From NCBI GenBank assembly GCA_045642225.1, contig JAZUIN010000018.1, positions 1 to 64,000 on the forward strand: DNA of 64,000 nucleotides, read 5' to 3'. Both the position numbers and the translations under genes were made by a program. The stretch comes from RUG191 sp045642225 (GTDB lineage Bacteria > Bacillota > Clostridia > Lachnospirales > Lachnospiraceae). A model generated the notes under the pieces. That model ran no database searches. It saw only the letters and a list, made by a program, of their open reading frames with translations, and was not told the DNA's origin. Position 1 is the stretch's first letter. The number at the start of each line of letters is the position of its first letter. Below, piece by piece: positions 35,735 to 45,020 of the stretch.

Positions 35735-36688
35735 ATGGCAGTAAAAGAAGTTTACAGTTTTGATTCGGCAGATGGAGTATCTTCTATTCATGCGGTTAAA
35801 TGGACACCAGACAATGGAGAAGTAAAAGCAGTACTTCAAATTGTACATGGTATGGTAGAATATATTGAGCGTTATGCTGATTTTGCAAATTATCTTACTG
35901 AGAAGGGTTTTGCAGTAATTGGACATGATCATATTGGACATGGTGATTCAGTTGCAAGCGAAGCTGAATGGGGTATTATGCAATGTAAATGTCCATCAGA
36001 TGTAATGGTTGAGGATATTTATTCTAATTATCAAGTTGGTAAGAAGACTTTCCCAGATGTACCATATTTTATCTTTGGACATTCAATGGGTTCATATATG
36101 CTTCGTAAATTCTTATGTGAGAAAGCAGATAAGATTGATGGTATTGCAGGTGCAGTTATTTCTGGTACAGGTACAGAATCTAACGTAGCAATCACAGGCG
36201 GTAAAGCAATTCTTGGTTTGATTTCTGCATTTAAGGGTAGAGATTATAGAAGTAAGATGGTTGCAGGTCTTATGTATGGAGCTAGCTACAAAGGCTTTGA
36301 TACAGATGGTACAGGCGACAGAACTAAGAGCTGGTTAAATAGAGATGTAGCAGAAGTTGATAAGTATTATGCAGATCCTAAGTGTACATATATGTTCTCA
36401 CTTAATGGATACAAGGCATTACTTGAAGCAACAAGCTATGATAACAAGATTAGCAATGTAGCTAAGATGAGAAAGGATATGCCAATCGTATTCGTTTCTG
36501 GTTCTAAGGATCCAGTAGGTGGATTAGGAGAAGGCGTTAAGGCTGCTAAGGCTAAATTTGATGAAGTTGGTATGCAAGATGTAACTATTAATCTATTTGA
36601 AGATTATAGACATGAAATCCTTAATGAAATTGGTAAGGATAAGGTATATGAGTACATCTACAACTGGTTAGAGTCAAAGATGAAATAA
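35735..36688 (+). CDS. Alpha/beta hydrolase (monoacylglycerol lipase-like)
   Basis: A 317-residue hydrolase of the serine aminopeptidase S33/lysophospholipase family. The nucleophile is Ser117 in FGHSMGSYML. The oxyanion-hole region reads IVHGMVEYIERYADFA, and the terminal His is in YRHEILNE. The early GHDHIGHGDS is family-typical. No signal peptide is visible, so the enzyme is cytoplasmic, and likely acts on lipid esters. It has its own promoter and is followed by two stacked terminators. Codon use is even and strong-RBS, suggesting good expression. Confidence 0.88.
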   Translation: MAVKEVYSFDSADGVSSIHAVKWTPDNGEVKAVLQIVHGMVEYIERYADFANYLTEKGFAVIGHDHIGHGDSVASEAEWGIMQCKCPSDVMVEDIYSNYQVGKKTFPDVPYFIFGHSMGSYMLRKFLCEKADKIDGIAGAVISGTGTESNVAITGGKAILGLISAFKGRDYRSKMVAGLMYGASYKGFDTDGTGDRTKSWLNRDVAEVDKYYADPKCTYMFSLNGYKALLEATSYDNKISNVAKMRKDMPIVFVSGSKDPVGGLGEGVKAAKAKFDEVGMQDVTINLFEDYRHEILNEIGKDKVYEYIYNWLESKMK

Positions 36689-36703
36689 TTTATGATTTAT
36701 ATA

Positions 36704-36738
36704 CAACAGCTAAGTTTTTGCTTAGCTGTTGTTTTTTT
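36704..36738 (+). terminator. Terminator after alpha/beta hydrolase gene
   Basis: The perfect 11-bp stem CAACAGCTAAG (36704-36714) with CTTAGCTGTTG (36721-36731) is followed by seven T (36732-36738). Confidence 0.92.
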
Positions 36739-36743
36739 GCAGA

Positions 36744-36775
36744 AAAAAAGAACTGTGCGATGACAGTTCTTTTTG
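36744..36775. terminator. Second, bidirectional terminator between convergent genes
   Basis: AAAGAACTGT (36746-36755) pairs with ACAGTTCTTT (36763-36772). A-rich and T-rich flanks give a U tail on either strand, so it serves the minus-strand gene ending at 36805 and backs up the preceding plus-strand terminator. Confidence 0.8.
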
Positions 36776-36804
36776 TTTTGTATGTAATTAATATAAGTAT
36801 TTTA

Positions 36805-37902
36805 TTATTTCTTGTATTTTATTATCTCGTGGAATTTCTCCATGATTTTATCAAACCATTTCAAATCACCTTGAATTTCTTGAACCTTAAGTCGGTTCTC
36901 TTCATTAAATCCAATTAAGATTTTGTGATTAGCTTCTGCTAAATATTCTATAACACCGTCAATGTCTGACTTGATATTCTTTGGACATTTAATATATTGT
37001 CTCTTCTTAGCAGTTATATGTAAGGTATAACTGATGCTAAAGTGATGCCATAATATCTTGTTGAGATGAGAGTACTTGTATATCCATATAATCTCTTTGA
37101 TTGGTACAATAGCAATGCCATATTTTGAAACTTCAATGAAGAAATTTTCTGTTATATACATGTCCTCAGTAGCAAGCTGTGGTAATGTAGCAATTTCTAG
37201 CTCTGCTTGTTCTAGAATTTTGTACGGATTACCGTATGAACGTAATCTTAGTACGGAAGGAGAAACCTTTGGTACAAAGATGAAAATTGTATATAAAATA
37301 ATTATGATAATATCAGCAATTCCAAAGATTAAAACTAAATGCTTAAGTAAGAAGCTTGCAAAATCATTTGCGTCAGGTTCATTTATGGAATAACTAGATA
37401 TATATTTGGTTATATCTGATTTCCAGTTCAAATCCTTAGCAAGATACTCAAACAAATGAGTCTCTGAATTGCCGTTCTTTACAATTCTTGCATCAACAAC
37501 AAGGTCTTTAATATAGGATTCACCATATTTACAAGTCTCAGGCGAGAGAAGGACTATTACACAATCCTTATCTATCATAGTGTAGTAGTAATAGCCTTGT
37601 ATGCTGTCTAAGAATTTCTTAGTGTAGCCTGTAAAATACAAATTCTTCAGTGTTGCTTTAACATATTTATTCTGATTGTATGATTCTGTTATAGAGCTTT
37701 CGGAGTTGATACTAAGCGGTCTCAGCATTGAGAACACTGGACTAGCGAAAAATAGTATTATTATAACTCCAAGAAATATCACAGCAGGAACTATTTTCCT
37801 TTTGTACATGGCTTTAATATTTTTGGTTATATAATGATGGTAAGTTTCGCTGACATTTGTACCACCCTCAAGGTCTTTTAGTGGTTTTTCTTGTTCAAAC
37901 AT
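36805..37902 (-). CDS. Two-helix membrane protein of unknown function
   Basis: A 365-residue protein not recognised. A basic N-terminal segment (residues 1-36) leads into a membrane helix (about 37-60), then an extracytoplasmic domain (about 61-190), a second helix (about 187-212) and a C-terminal cytoplasmic domain ending in mixed charge. The latter contains the phrase YGIAIVPIKEIIWIYKY, suggestive of a PH-like beta fold. Similar two-helix proteins are found in Lachnospiraceae without assigned function. It is read from the minus strand with AGAGGT as its ribosome binding site and faces a divergent methyltransferase gene. Confidence 0.75.
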   Translation of the reverse strand: MFEQEKPLKDLEGGTNVSETYHHYITKNIKAMYKRKIVPAVIFLGVIIILFFASPVFSMLRPLSINSESSITESYNQNKYVKATLKNLYFTGYTKKFLDSIQGYYYYTMIDKDCVIVLLSPETCKYGESYIKDLVVDARIVKNGNSETHLFEYLAKDLNWKSDITKYISSYSINEPDANDFASFLLKHLVLIFGIADIIIIILYTIFIFVPKVSPSVLRLRSYGNPYKILEQAELEIATLPQLATEDMYITENFFIEVSKYGIAIVPIKEIIWIYKYSHLNKILWHHFSISYTLHITAKKRQYIKCPKNIKSDIDGVIEYLAEANHKILIGFNEENRLKVQEIQGDLKWFDKIMEKFHEIIKYKK

Positions 37903-37962
37903 AATTACCTCTTTAATTGTTTATATTGCAAGTATATAGTTTTGTTCATAATAATTCAAGAT

Positions 37963-37992
37963 TTGCAGAACATTTATATCGTATGTTATTAT
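37963..37992 (+). promoter_or_regulatory. Methyltransferase promoter placing the start at the ATG
   Basis: TTGCAG (37963-37968) and TATTAT (37987-37992) are spaced 18 bases. Initiation 7-8 bases after the -10 would fall at 37999-38000, on the ATG itself. No Shine-Dalgarno-like sequence precedes the ATG. Confidence 0.5.
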
Positions 37993-37999
37993 ATTTCCT

Positions 38000-38758
38000 A
38001 TGGAAAGAGAATTGAGTAGTTATAGAAGCTTTGCAACTGTATACGATATGTATATGGATAACGTCCCTTATGATAAGTGGCACGATAATATTAAGAGGCT
38101 TCTTAAGAAATACGAAGTTAATAGTGGAACGATTGTTGACCTTGGCTGTGGAACTGGTAAGATGACGAGGTTGTTGCAGGCAGATGGTTATGACATGATA
38201 GGTGTAGATTTGTCAGCGGAAATGTTAACGGAAGCCATGAGCTATCAGGCTGAGTCGGAAGAACTTAGTCCAATTATTTATGTTAATCAGCCAATGGAAG
38301 AGTTAGAGCTTCCTACCAAGGTAGATGCATTTGTAAGTGTATGCGACTCGATTAACTACGTTACGTCGATAGAAGCTTTGCAGGATGTGTTCTACAATGT
38401 AAGCATGTATCTTGAAAATGGTATTTTTATTTTCGACATGAATACTAGTTTCAAATATAAAGAGCTACTAGGGGATAACACCTTCGCAGAGAATAGAGAA
38501 GAGGGCAGCTTTATCTGGGAGAATTATTACGACGAAGCAAGTCGAATTAATGAGTATGATTTGACTCTTTATATTGCAAATGAAAATGATTCTTACGATA
38601 GATATGAAGAAGTACATTTTCAACGGGCTTATGAAGTGGAAGAAATAGAGAAGTTGATAAGTAAAGCAGGCCTTAAGATTTATGAAATGATTGATGTTGA
38701 CACAGATAAAGCGTTAGTAGAAGAAACTGAACGAATACTTTTTGTAGTAGGTAAATAA
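38000..38758 (+). CDS. Class I SAM-dependent methyltransferase
   Basis: A 252-residue class I methyltransferase. The SAM site is IVDLGCGTGKMTRLL (about residues 46-60), followed by MIGVDLSAEML and a glutamine/asparagine-bearing loop SVCDSINYVTS. The N-terminal YRSFATVYDMYMDNVPYDKW is typical of a clostridial group found next to hslO or tRNA-related genes, of unknown substrate. The start is supported by this family-typical N-terminus. There is no ribosome binding site, and the promoter suggests a leaderless transcript. It ends 27 bases before hslO. Confidence 0.88.
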   Translation: MERELSSYRSFATVYDMYMDNVPYDKWHDNIKRLLKKYEVNSGTIVDLGCGTGKMTRLLQADGYDMIGVDLSAEMLTEAMSYQAESEELSPIIYVNQPMEELELPTKVDAFVSVCDSINYVTSIEALQDVFYNVSMYLENGIFIFDMNTSFKYKELLGDNTFAENREEGSFIWENYYDEASRINEYDLTLYIANENDSYDRYEEVHFQRAYEVEEIEKLISKAGLKIYEMIDVDTDKALVEETERILFVVGK

Positions 38759-38785
38759 ATATTTAATAGAAAGAAGAGGAAAGAA

Positions 38786-39661
38786 ATGAGTGATTATATA
38801 GTTAGAGCAACAGCGGCAAATGACCAAATTAGAGCATTTGCAATAACAAGTAGAGATTTAGTAGAATTTGCAAGAGAGAGTCATAATACAAGCCCTGTAG
38901 TTACAGCGGCGCTAGGAAGAATGCTTTCGGCAGCAGCTATGATGGGGGTTATGATGAAGGGGGAAGACGACTTGTTGACACTTCAGATTCAAGGTAGTGG
39001 CCCAATGAAAGGCATTACAGTTACAGCAGATTCTAAGGGAAATGTTAAGGGATTTCCTAATGTGGCACAGGTTATGTTGCCACCAAATAAAGACGGCAAA
39101 CTTGACGTTGGTGGAGCAATTGATCTTGGGATTTTGCGTGTAATTAAGGATATGGGCCTTAAAGAGCCATATGTTGGAACTTGCGAGCTTAAGACAGGAG
39201 AGATTGCTGAAGATTTGACATATTATTTTGCAACAAGTGAACAGGTGCCTTCTTCTGTAGGACTTGGCGTTTTGATGAACAAGAACAATACGGTTGCCGA
39301 GGCAGGAGGCTTTATAATTCAACTTATGCCTTTTACAGATGATGCAACAATTGATAAGCTAGAAGAGAATATAAAGAATCTTTCATCAGTAACAGATTAT
39401 TTATCACAAGGTAAATCGCCAGAAGAATTGTTAGGAATTGTATTAGATGGTTTGGATGTAAATGTAATGGAAACCATTGAGACTAAGTTCGTGTGCGACT
39501 GTAGTGTTGAGAGGGTAGAGAAGAGTCTTTGCAGTCTTGGAATGGATGATATTCAAAGCATTATTGATGACGACAAGCCAGTAGAGGTGAAATGTCAATT
39601 TTGTAATAAAGCGTATAACTTTACCATCGAAGATATTAAGAAACTTAGGGGTATTAAGTAA
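38786..39661 (+). CDS. hslO: Redox-regulated chaperonin Hsp33
   Basis: A 291-residue Hsp33. The zinc switch is CDC near residue 233 followed by CQFC about 32 residues later, matching the CXC-X(27-32)-CXXC pattern. It is reduced and inactive with zinc; oxidation releases the metal and activates holdase function. The N-terminal domain has the family sequence GRMLSAAAMMGVMMKGED. It follows the methyltransferase gene closely with its own ribosome binding site. The terminator is the stem at 39749-39787. Confidence 0.93.
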   Translation: MSDYIVRATAANDQIRAFAITSRDLVEFARESHNTSPVVTAALGRMLSAAAMMGVMMKGEDDLLTLQIQGSGPMKGITVTADSKGNVKGFPNVAQVMLPPNKDGKLDVGGAIDLGILRVIKDMGLKEPYVGTCELKTGEIAEDLTYYFATSEQVPSSVGLGVLMNKNNTVAEAGGFIIQLMPFTDDATIDKLEENIKNLSSVTDYLSQGKSPEELLGIVLDGLDVNVMETIETKFVCDCSVERVEKSLCSLGMDDIQSIIDDDKPVEVKCQFCNKAYNFTIEDIKKLRGIK

Positions 39662-39748
39662 GCTAAGTTATGTATAAATGTATTGTGAAAATGTATAGCG
39701 AAATACGTATTATACATAAGTTTATAGTCAAATAGCCGATATTGATTT

Positions 39749-39787
39749 TGTTGCTTTGCCAAATCGTTGACAAAGCAACATTTTTTT
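39749..39787 (+). terminator. hslO terminator overlapping the next promoter
   Basis: The perfect 10-bp stem TGTTGCTTTG (39749-39758) with CAAAGCAACA (39771-39780) is followed by seven T. Its right half lies inside the promoter of the next gene. Confidence 0.85.
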
Positions 39788-39794
39788 GTATAAT
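39767..39794 (+). promoter_or_regulatory. Promoter of the L,D-transpeptidase gene
   Basis: TTGACA (39767-39772) and TATAAT (39789-39794) are consensus hexamers with 16-base spacing. The 3' arm and T run of the hslO terminator form the spacer. Confidence 0.8.
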
Positions 39795-39840
39795 AACAAA
39801 TGGTATTATTGAGAGAAATTGTATACTAGAGGAAGAAGAA

Positions 39841-41472
39841 ATGAACAAGATTAAAGAACTAAACTGGAAGAAAATCGGCATTATCGCAGGTGCCGTAGTA
39901 GGTGGTTTATTACTTATCTACTTGATTTTCTCTATTTATTTTATGTCGCACTTTTTCTTTAGAAGTACTGTTAATGGAGTAGCTTCTTCAGGTAAAAGTC
40001 CAAGCTCAATGGTAGAGAAAATTGCAAATCAAGCAAAGGATTATTCTATTAGTATTACTGATGAAGACGGTTCGGTTACAACGATTAAGTCTGAAGAAGT
40101 TGATATGGAAGTTAATGCTACAGAGGACAAGCTTAAGGATTTACTTAAGGAACAAAGCGGATTTGCATGGCTTAAATATATCTTTACTGACAAAGAATAT
40201 GTAAGTGATGATATTGTTAAAATTAACGATGAGAAATTATCGGCTATATTATCTAATATGAATTGTGTTCAAAGAGATGCTCAAACACCTACAGAGAACG
40301 CCAAAGTAGTATTTAATAATGACAAATATGAAATTAAGCCAGAAGTATTTGGTAACTCAATTGAGATAGGTGATTTTACATCTAAGATTAACGCAGAAAT
40401 GACATCGTTTACTGAAAAAGTTGATGTTAAGGATTGTTACGTTAAGCCAACACTTTTGTCTAATGATGCAAATCTTGCAAAATCTTGTGAGAAGCTAAAT
40501 AACAAGATTAACATTAATATTACATACCAAGTAGGAAGTAAGACAGAGTCTATTCCTAAAGAAAGATTAGCGTCTTTCTTAACAACAGATGATAAGGGTG
40601 ATGTATCTTACAATGATGGTGAAATCGCTGCATTTGTTAAAGAAATGGCTAACAAATACAATACAGCAGGTGGTTCTAAGCAATTACAAACTTCTTATGG
40701 CGCTGTTGTAACAGTTCCTGGTGGAAGCTATGGTTGGAAGATAGATCAATCTGGTGAAGCTGCAAAGCTTAAGGAAGATATTGAAGCTGGCAAAGATGTA
40801 ACAAGAGATTTCGTATATAAGCAAAAGGCTAACTCAAGAGATGGTAACGATTACGGCGATAGTTATATCGAGATTAACTTAACAGCACAACACGTTATCG
40901 TATATAAGAACGGCTCTAGAGTATTTGAAACTGACTGTGTAACAGGTAACCCATTTAAGGGAAATGCTACTCCTACAGGTGCATATTTCATTAATGCTAT
41001 GCAAAGAAATGCTGTACTTCGTGGAGCTGATTATGAGACACCAGTTTCTTATTGGATGCCATTTAATGGAAATGTTGGTCTTCATGATTTGGGTTCTCGT
41101 GGAGCATTTGGAGGACAAATTTATAGAACTAATGGTTCACATGGTTGCGTTAACTTACCACCTAGTGCAGCAGCACAAATCTTTAGTTTGGTAAATGCAG
41201 GATACCCAGTTCTTGTATATCAACTTGGTGGAACAGAAAGCATTAGCCAAGAAATTGAAGCAGGTAGAGCAGTTAAGGGATTGATTGATTCTATTGGCGA
41301 AGTAACACCTGATAAAGCGGGTGTTATTGCAGAGGCAAGAGCACAATTTGAAGCACTTCCAAGAGAAGCAAAACAAGTTGTTGATAATATTCAAGTATTA
41401 ATTGATGCAGAGGCTGCTATTGAAGCTATGGGTGGTGGAGCACCAGCACCACAGCCAGCGCCTGAAGGCTAA
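39841..41472 (+). CDS. L,D-transpeptidase with PG-binding and helical tail modules
   Basis: A 543-residue membrane-anchored peptidoglycan cross-linking enzyme. A hydrophobic helix at about residues 13-40 anchors it. Two repeats in the middle resemble the PG_binding_4 module of VanW-type proteins. The YkuD catalytic domain (about 340-460) has His in VGLHDLG and Cys436 in GSHGCVN, the L,D-transpeptidase signature. After it lies a predicted three-helix module of about 50 residues and an Ala/Pro/Gly-rich tail. It makes 3-3 cross-links or attaches wall proteins. The start at 39841 follows AGAGGAAGAAG; an upstream open frame to 39742 covers the promoter. Confidence 0.9.
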   Translation: MNKIKELNWKKIGIIAGAVVGGLLLIYLIFSIYFMSHFFFRSTVNGVASSGKSPSSMVEKIANQAKDYSISITDEDGSVTTIKSEEVDMEVNATEDKLKDLLKEQSGFAWLKYIFTDKEYVSDDIVKINDEKLSAILSNMNCVQRDAQTPTENAKVVFNNDKYEIKPEVFGNSIEIGDFTSKINAEMTSFTEKVDVKDCYVKPTLLSNDANLAKSCEKLNNKININITYQVGSKTESIPKERLASFLTTDDKGDVSYNDGEIAAFVKEMANKYNTAGGSKQLQTSYGAVVTVPGGSYGWKIDQSGEAAKLKEDIEAGKDVTRDFVYKQKANSRDGNDYGDSYIEINLTAQHVIVYKNGSRVFETDCVTGNPFKGNATPTGAYFINAMQRNAVLRGADYETPVSYWMPFNGNVGLHDLGSRGAFGGQIYRTNGSHGCVNLPPSAAAQIFSLVNAGYPVLVYQLGGTESISQEIEAGRAVKGLIDSIGEVTPDKAGVIAEARAQFEALPREAKQVVDNIQVLIDAEAAIEAMGGGAPAPQPAPEG

Positions 41473-41484
41473 AGAAGGATTTTG

Positions 41485-41511
41485 AAAGGGAAGCCTAAGC
41501 TTCCCTTTTTT
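41485..41511 (+). terminator. Terminator after L,D-transpeptidase gene
   Basis: GGGAAGC (41488-41494) pairs with GCTTCCC (41499-41505), with a 4-base loop and six T. Confidence 0.85.
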
Positions 41512-41553
41512 GTGTTATAATATATTATTAAGAAATTGAAGTAGGTGTTATTT

Positions 41554-42615
41554 ATGAAACAGTGGAAAGAATATGTAAGAAAGGTTACGCCTTATACACC
41601 GGGAGAACAGTCCAAGGAATTAGATATTATTAAGTTGAATACTAATGAGAATCCTTATCCACCATCTCCTAAAGTGTATGAAGCTATAAAGAATGTAGAG
41701 GTTGAAGAGTTACGAAAATATCCTGACCCTGCAGTTAGTGATTTAAGACTTGCAATTGCAAATAGATTCAACAAGATTGTAGATGAGGTTTTTGTTGGAG
41801 TAGGCTCGGATGATGTAATTGCAATGGCTTATCTTACATTTTTCAATTCTGATAAGCCAATCTTATTTCCAGATATAACTTATTCATTTTATGACGTATG
41901 GGCAGATGAGTTTAGAGTGCCTTATAAGAAGATTTCGTTAAGCGAAGATTTCAGAGTTAAGGCTAGTGATTACAAAGTTGAAAACGGTGGGATAATTATT
42001 CCTAATCCTAATGCTCCGACTGGTATAAAGGAGCCTATTGAAGAATTAGAAGATATAATAAGCAGCAATCAGGATTCTATTGTTATCATAGATGAAGCGT
42101 ATGTTGATTTTGGCGCGGATTCCGTTGTGCCTTTGCTTGATAAATATGACAACTTGTTAGTTGTTCAAACATTTTCAAAATCGCGTTCTTTGGCTGGAAG
42201 CCGTATAGGATACGCACTGGGAAGCCCTGAATTGATTAAATGTATGATGGATGTTAAATATTCATTTAATTCTTATACGATGGATAGAGTTACTATTAAA
42301 CTAGGTGTAGCGTCTATCGAAGATGAAGAATATTTTCAAGATTGCGTAAGAAATGTAATTGAAACAAGAGAGTGGACTTGTAAAGAGTTTGAAAGGTTAG
42401 GGTTTGAGTATTTACCATCAGCAAGTAATTTTATATTTGTTAAACCAGTAGGAATTAAAGCAGATAAGTTGTTTGAAGAGTTGAAGAATAGAAAGATATT
42501 TGTGCGTTATTTCAATAAGCCAAGAATTGACGAATACCTTCGCATTTCCGTTGGAACAAGGGAGGAAATGGAGAAGTTAATTTCGACTATTAGTTCAATT
42601 GTAGAATGTGATTAG
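41554..42615 (+). CDS. hisC: Histidinol-phosphate aminotransferase (HisC family)
   Basis: A 353-residue class I/II PLP aminotransferase. The substrate-region KLNTNENPYPPSP and KYPDPAVSDLR are near the start, and Lys209 in TFSKSRSLAGSRIGYALG binds PLP. FNSYTMDR is also typical for HisC-like enzymes. The product could be histidine or aromatic amino acid synthesis; no other his gene is nearby, so the function is assigned by family only. ATG at 41554 is preferred over GTG 41545 because AGGTG falls between. It is transcribed alone after the terminator. Confidence 0.85.
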   Translation: MKQWKEYVRKVTPYTPGEQSKELDIIKLNTNENPYPPSPKVYEAIKNVEVEELRKYPDPAVSDLRLAIANRFNKIVDEVFVGVGSDDVIAMAYLTFFNSDKPILFPDITYSFYDVWADEFRVPYKKISLSEDFRVKASDYKVENGGIIIPNPNAPTGIKEPIEELEDIISSNQDSIVIIDEAYVDFGADSVVPLLDKYDNLLVVQTFSKSRSLAGSRIGYALGSPELIKCMMDVKYSFNSYTMDRVTIKLGVASIEDEEYFQDCVRNVIETREWTCKEFERLGFEYLPSASNFIFVKPVGIKADKLFEELKNRKIFVRYFNKPRIDEYLRISVGTREEMEKLISTISSIVECD

Positions 42616-42756
42616 AATAACTTGTAAGAGTACATTTTTTTTAGATATTTAACATATTGAAGAATATATGGTTTTACATTATTCTTTACTATGGGTTTAG
42701 GGATGATTTTTCCTAGATTTTGTAGAATGGTTAACAGTCAATTTAGAGAGGTTATT

Positions 42757-43275
42757 ATGGACAGTTTAGTATCACAAGTATCAGAAATGAACGAGCTAGT
42801 TAAATATTTATTTATCTTTTTTGTATCGATGATTCCGCTTATAGAATTAAGAGGAGCTATTCCTATTTCTCAAGCGTTGCAATTACCAGTAACAGCTTCG
42901 TTTATTGTTTGTATGATTGGTAATATGATACCAATGCCATTTATTTATTTGTTTGCTCGTAAAATATTAGAGTGGGGCAAAGACAAGAAGGTTATAGGTA
43001 AGTTCTTTACATTTTGCCTAGAGAAAGGTGAGAAGGGTGGAAAGAAGCTTACGGAGAAAGCAGGTAGAGGTACGTTCGTTGCATTGATTTTGTTTGTTGG
43101 TATTCCTATTCCAGGAACAGGGGCTTGGACAGGTACTTTGGCAGCTTCAATTCTTGATATGGGATTTTGGAAGACAGTTTTAGCTGTTGTATTAGGTGTA
43201 TTGCTTGCAGGTGTGATTATGATGACATTAAGTTATTTTGGATTTGCAGCATTATTCGGAATAGCAGGAGCTTAG
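42757..43275 (+). CDS. COG2426 small multidrug-export family membrane protein
   Basis: A 172-residue integral membrane protein of the Sm_multidrug_ex/COG2426 family. About four hydrophobic segments are visible, with IPLIELRGAIPIS and GIPIPGTGAWTGTLAA as conserved features. The name reflects old annotation; transport has not been generally shown. The start at 42757 follows AGAGGTT; an upstream frame from 42691 gives a family-atypical extension. A tiny membrane protein gene begins 15 bases later. Confidence 0.85.
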   Translation: MDSLVSQVSEMNELVKYLFIFFVSMIPLIELRGAIPISQALQLPVTASFIVCMIGNMIPMPFIYLFARKILEWGKDKKVIGKFFTFCLEKGEKGGKKLTEKAGRGTFVALILFVGIPIPGTGAWTGTLAASILDMGFWKTVLAVVLGVLLAGVIMMTLSYFGFAALFGIAGA

Positions 43276-43290
43276 AAATAGAGGGTGAAA

Positions 43291-43479
43291 ATGGATTGGT
43301 TAGGTTTAATAGTTAATTTTTGTGCAATTTTGTTTGGACTTTTGTTATACATTTTGATTGCGAATTCAAAATGGGGCAAGAAGAACGAAAAATATCAATT
43401 CCCTATTATGCTAGCAGTAGTCGTTATTGCTTGTTTGGCAGGCTGGGGAGCAAAAATGCTAGTTACAAATTTTATTTAG
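43291..43479 (+). CDS. Small two-helix membrane protein
   Basis: A 62-residue protein with two hydrophobic segments (about 3-24 and 38-60) joined by a basic loop SKWGKKNEKYQ. No recognised family. ATG at 43291 is placed after AGAGGGTG. It starts 15 bases after the COG2426 gene and ends 12 bases before malQ, so it is probably cotranscribed. Confidence 0.7.
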   Translation: MDWLGLIVNFCAILFGLLLYILIANSKWGKKNEKYQFPIMLAVVVIACLAGWGAKMLVTNFI

Positions 43480-43491
43480 GAGGACTTTGTG

Positions 43492-44988
43492 ATGAGAAGT
43501 AATGGAGTATTAATGCATATTTCATCATTACCATCAGAATATGGAATTGGAACATTAGGACAAGAAGCAAGAGAATTTGCAGATTTTATGGAGAAAGCTA
43601 GAATGCAGTATTGGCAGGTGTTGCCAATTGGTCCTACAAGCTATGGAGATAGCCCATATCAGTCATTTTCATCTTTTGCAGGAAATCCATATTTTATAGA
43701 TTTAAATACATTGTGTGAAGAAGGATATTTGTCATATGATGAATGTCGTAATACATATTGGGGCGAGAGAGCCGATAGAGTTGATTATGCAAATATGTAT
43801 GACAAAAGATTTGCGTTACTTTGGAAAGCATGTGATAAATTTAAGGAGAATATTCCTTCTGAATACACTGAGTTTTGTAAGAAAAATTCATATTGGCTAG
43901 ATGATTATGCTTTGTTTATGGCAGAGAAGGATGCACACCAAGGTGCAGCTTGGCCAGAATGGGAAGATGATATTAAGAAGAGAAAAGCTAGTGCAATAGC
44001 TGAGGAAACTTCAAAGCTTTCTAATGAGATCGAGAATTACAAGATTCTTCAATTTTGGTTTGATAAGCAATGGAGTGCATTTCGTGAATATCTTAAGGAA
44101 AAGCAAATTAAGCTTATTGGTGATATTCCAATATATGTGGCATATGACAGTGTTGAGGTTTGGGTTGATCCACAACTATTCTCATTGACACGTAAGCTTG
44201 AACAGAATAAGGTTGCAGGTTGTCCTCCAGATTATTTCAATGAAAATGGTCAGCTTTGGGGCAATCCAATTTATAATTGGAAGGCTATGGAGAAAGAAAA
44301 TTATGAGTGGTGGATTAGAAGACTTAAGAGAGTTTTCGAATTACATGACACTGTAAGAATCGACCATTTTAGAGGCTTTGCTTCCTTCTATCAGATTGAT
44401 GCGACTGCTGAAAATGCTAAGAATGGTAAATGGGTTAAAGGCCCTGGCATTAAGTTCTTCAATAAGATTAAACAAGAAATGGGAGAGCTAGATATTATTG
44501 CTGAGGACTTAGGATTTCTTACAGATGACGTAGTGGAATTGCTAGAAGAGACAGGATATCCTGGAATGAAGGTTCTACAATTTGCATTTGGCGAAGGTGA
44601 CGGACGTAATATCTATCTACCACATAATTATAACAGTAATAGTGTTGTTTATACTGGTACTCATGATAATGAGACAACTCTAGGTTGGTTGCAAAATACT
44701 AACGATTGGGTTAGAGGTAATACATTTACATACCTTAACGTTACGGACTATGAAGGTTGGGTGTGGGGCGTTATCAGAGCAGCTCAAAGCTCTGTTGCAG
44801 ACCTTTGTATTATTCAAATGCAAGACTTCTTTAGTCTAGGAAATGATTGCAGAATGAATACTCCTTCTACCTTGGGAGGCAACTGGGAATGGCGTCTTAC
44901 TAAAGGAATGATAAATGACGATTTAATTAATCGTATTAGAGAAGCAAATTATCGATATGGAAGAGCTAACTGGTATATTGAAAAATAA
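43492..44988 (+). CDS. malQ: 4-alpha-glucanotransferase (amylomaltase, GH77)
   Basis: A 498-residue GH77 enzyme. It transfers maltodextrin chains and releases glucose in starch or glycogen breakdown. Sequence landmarks are VRIDHFRGFASFYQ (nucleophile Asp), IIAEDLGFLTDDVVELL (acid/base Glu) and YTGTHDNETTLGW (third Asp). The start carries the usual RSNGVLMHISSLPSEYGIGTLG. A GTG three bases before is possible; the AGGAGG site at 43478-43483 lies 8 bases from ATG 43492. No other maltose genes are adjacent. Confidence 0.93.
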   Translation: MRSNGVLMHISSLPSEYGIGTLGQEAREFADFMEKARMQYWQVLPIGPTSYGDSPYQSFSSFAGNPYFIDLNTLCEEGYLSYDECRNTYWGERADRVDYANMYDKRFALLWKACDKFKENIPSEYTEFCKKNSYWLDDYALFMAEKDAHQGAAWPEWEDDIKKRKASAIAEETSKLSNEIENYKILQFWFDKQWSAFREYLKEKQIKLIGDIPIYVAYDSVEVWVDPQLFSLTRKLEQNKVAGCPPDYFNENGQLWGNPIYNWKAMEKENYEWWIRRLKRVFELHDTVRIDHFRGFASFYQIDATAENAKNGKWVKGPGIKFFNKIKQEMGELDIIAEDLGFLTDDVVELLEETGYPGMKVLQFAFGEGDGRNIYLPHNYNSNSVVYTGTHDNETTLGWLQNTNDWVRGNTFTYLNVTDYEGWVWGVIRAAQSSVADLCIIQMQDFFSLGNDCRMNTPSTLGGNWEWRLTKGMINDDLINRIREANYRYGRANWYIEK

Positions 44989-45020
44989 TATCTAGTTTTA
45001 ATTTATTGAGAAAGGCATTT

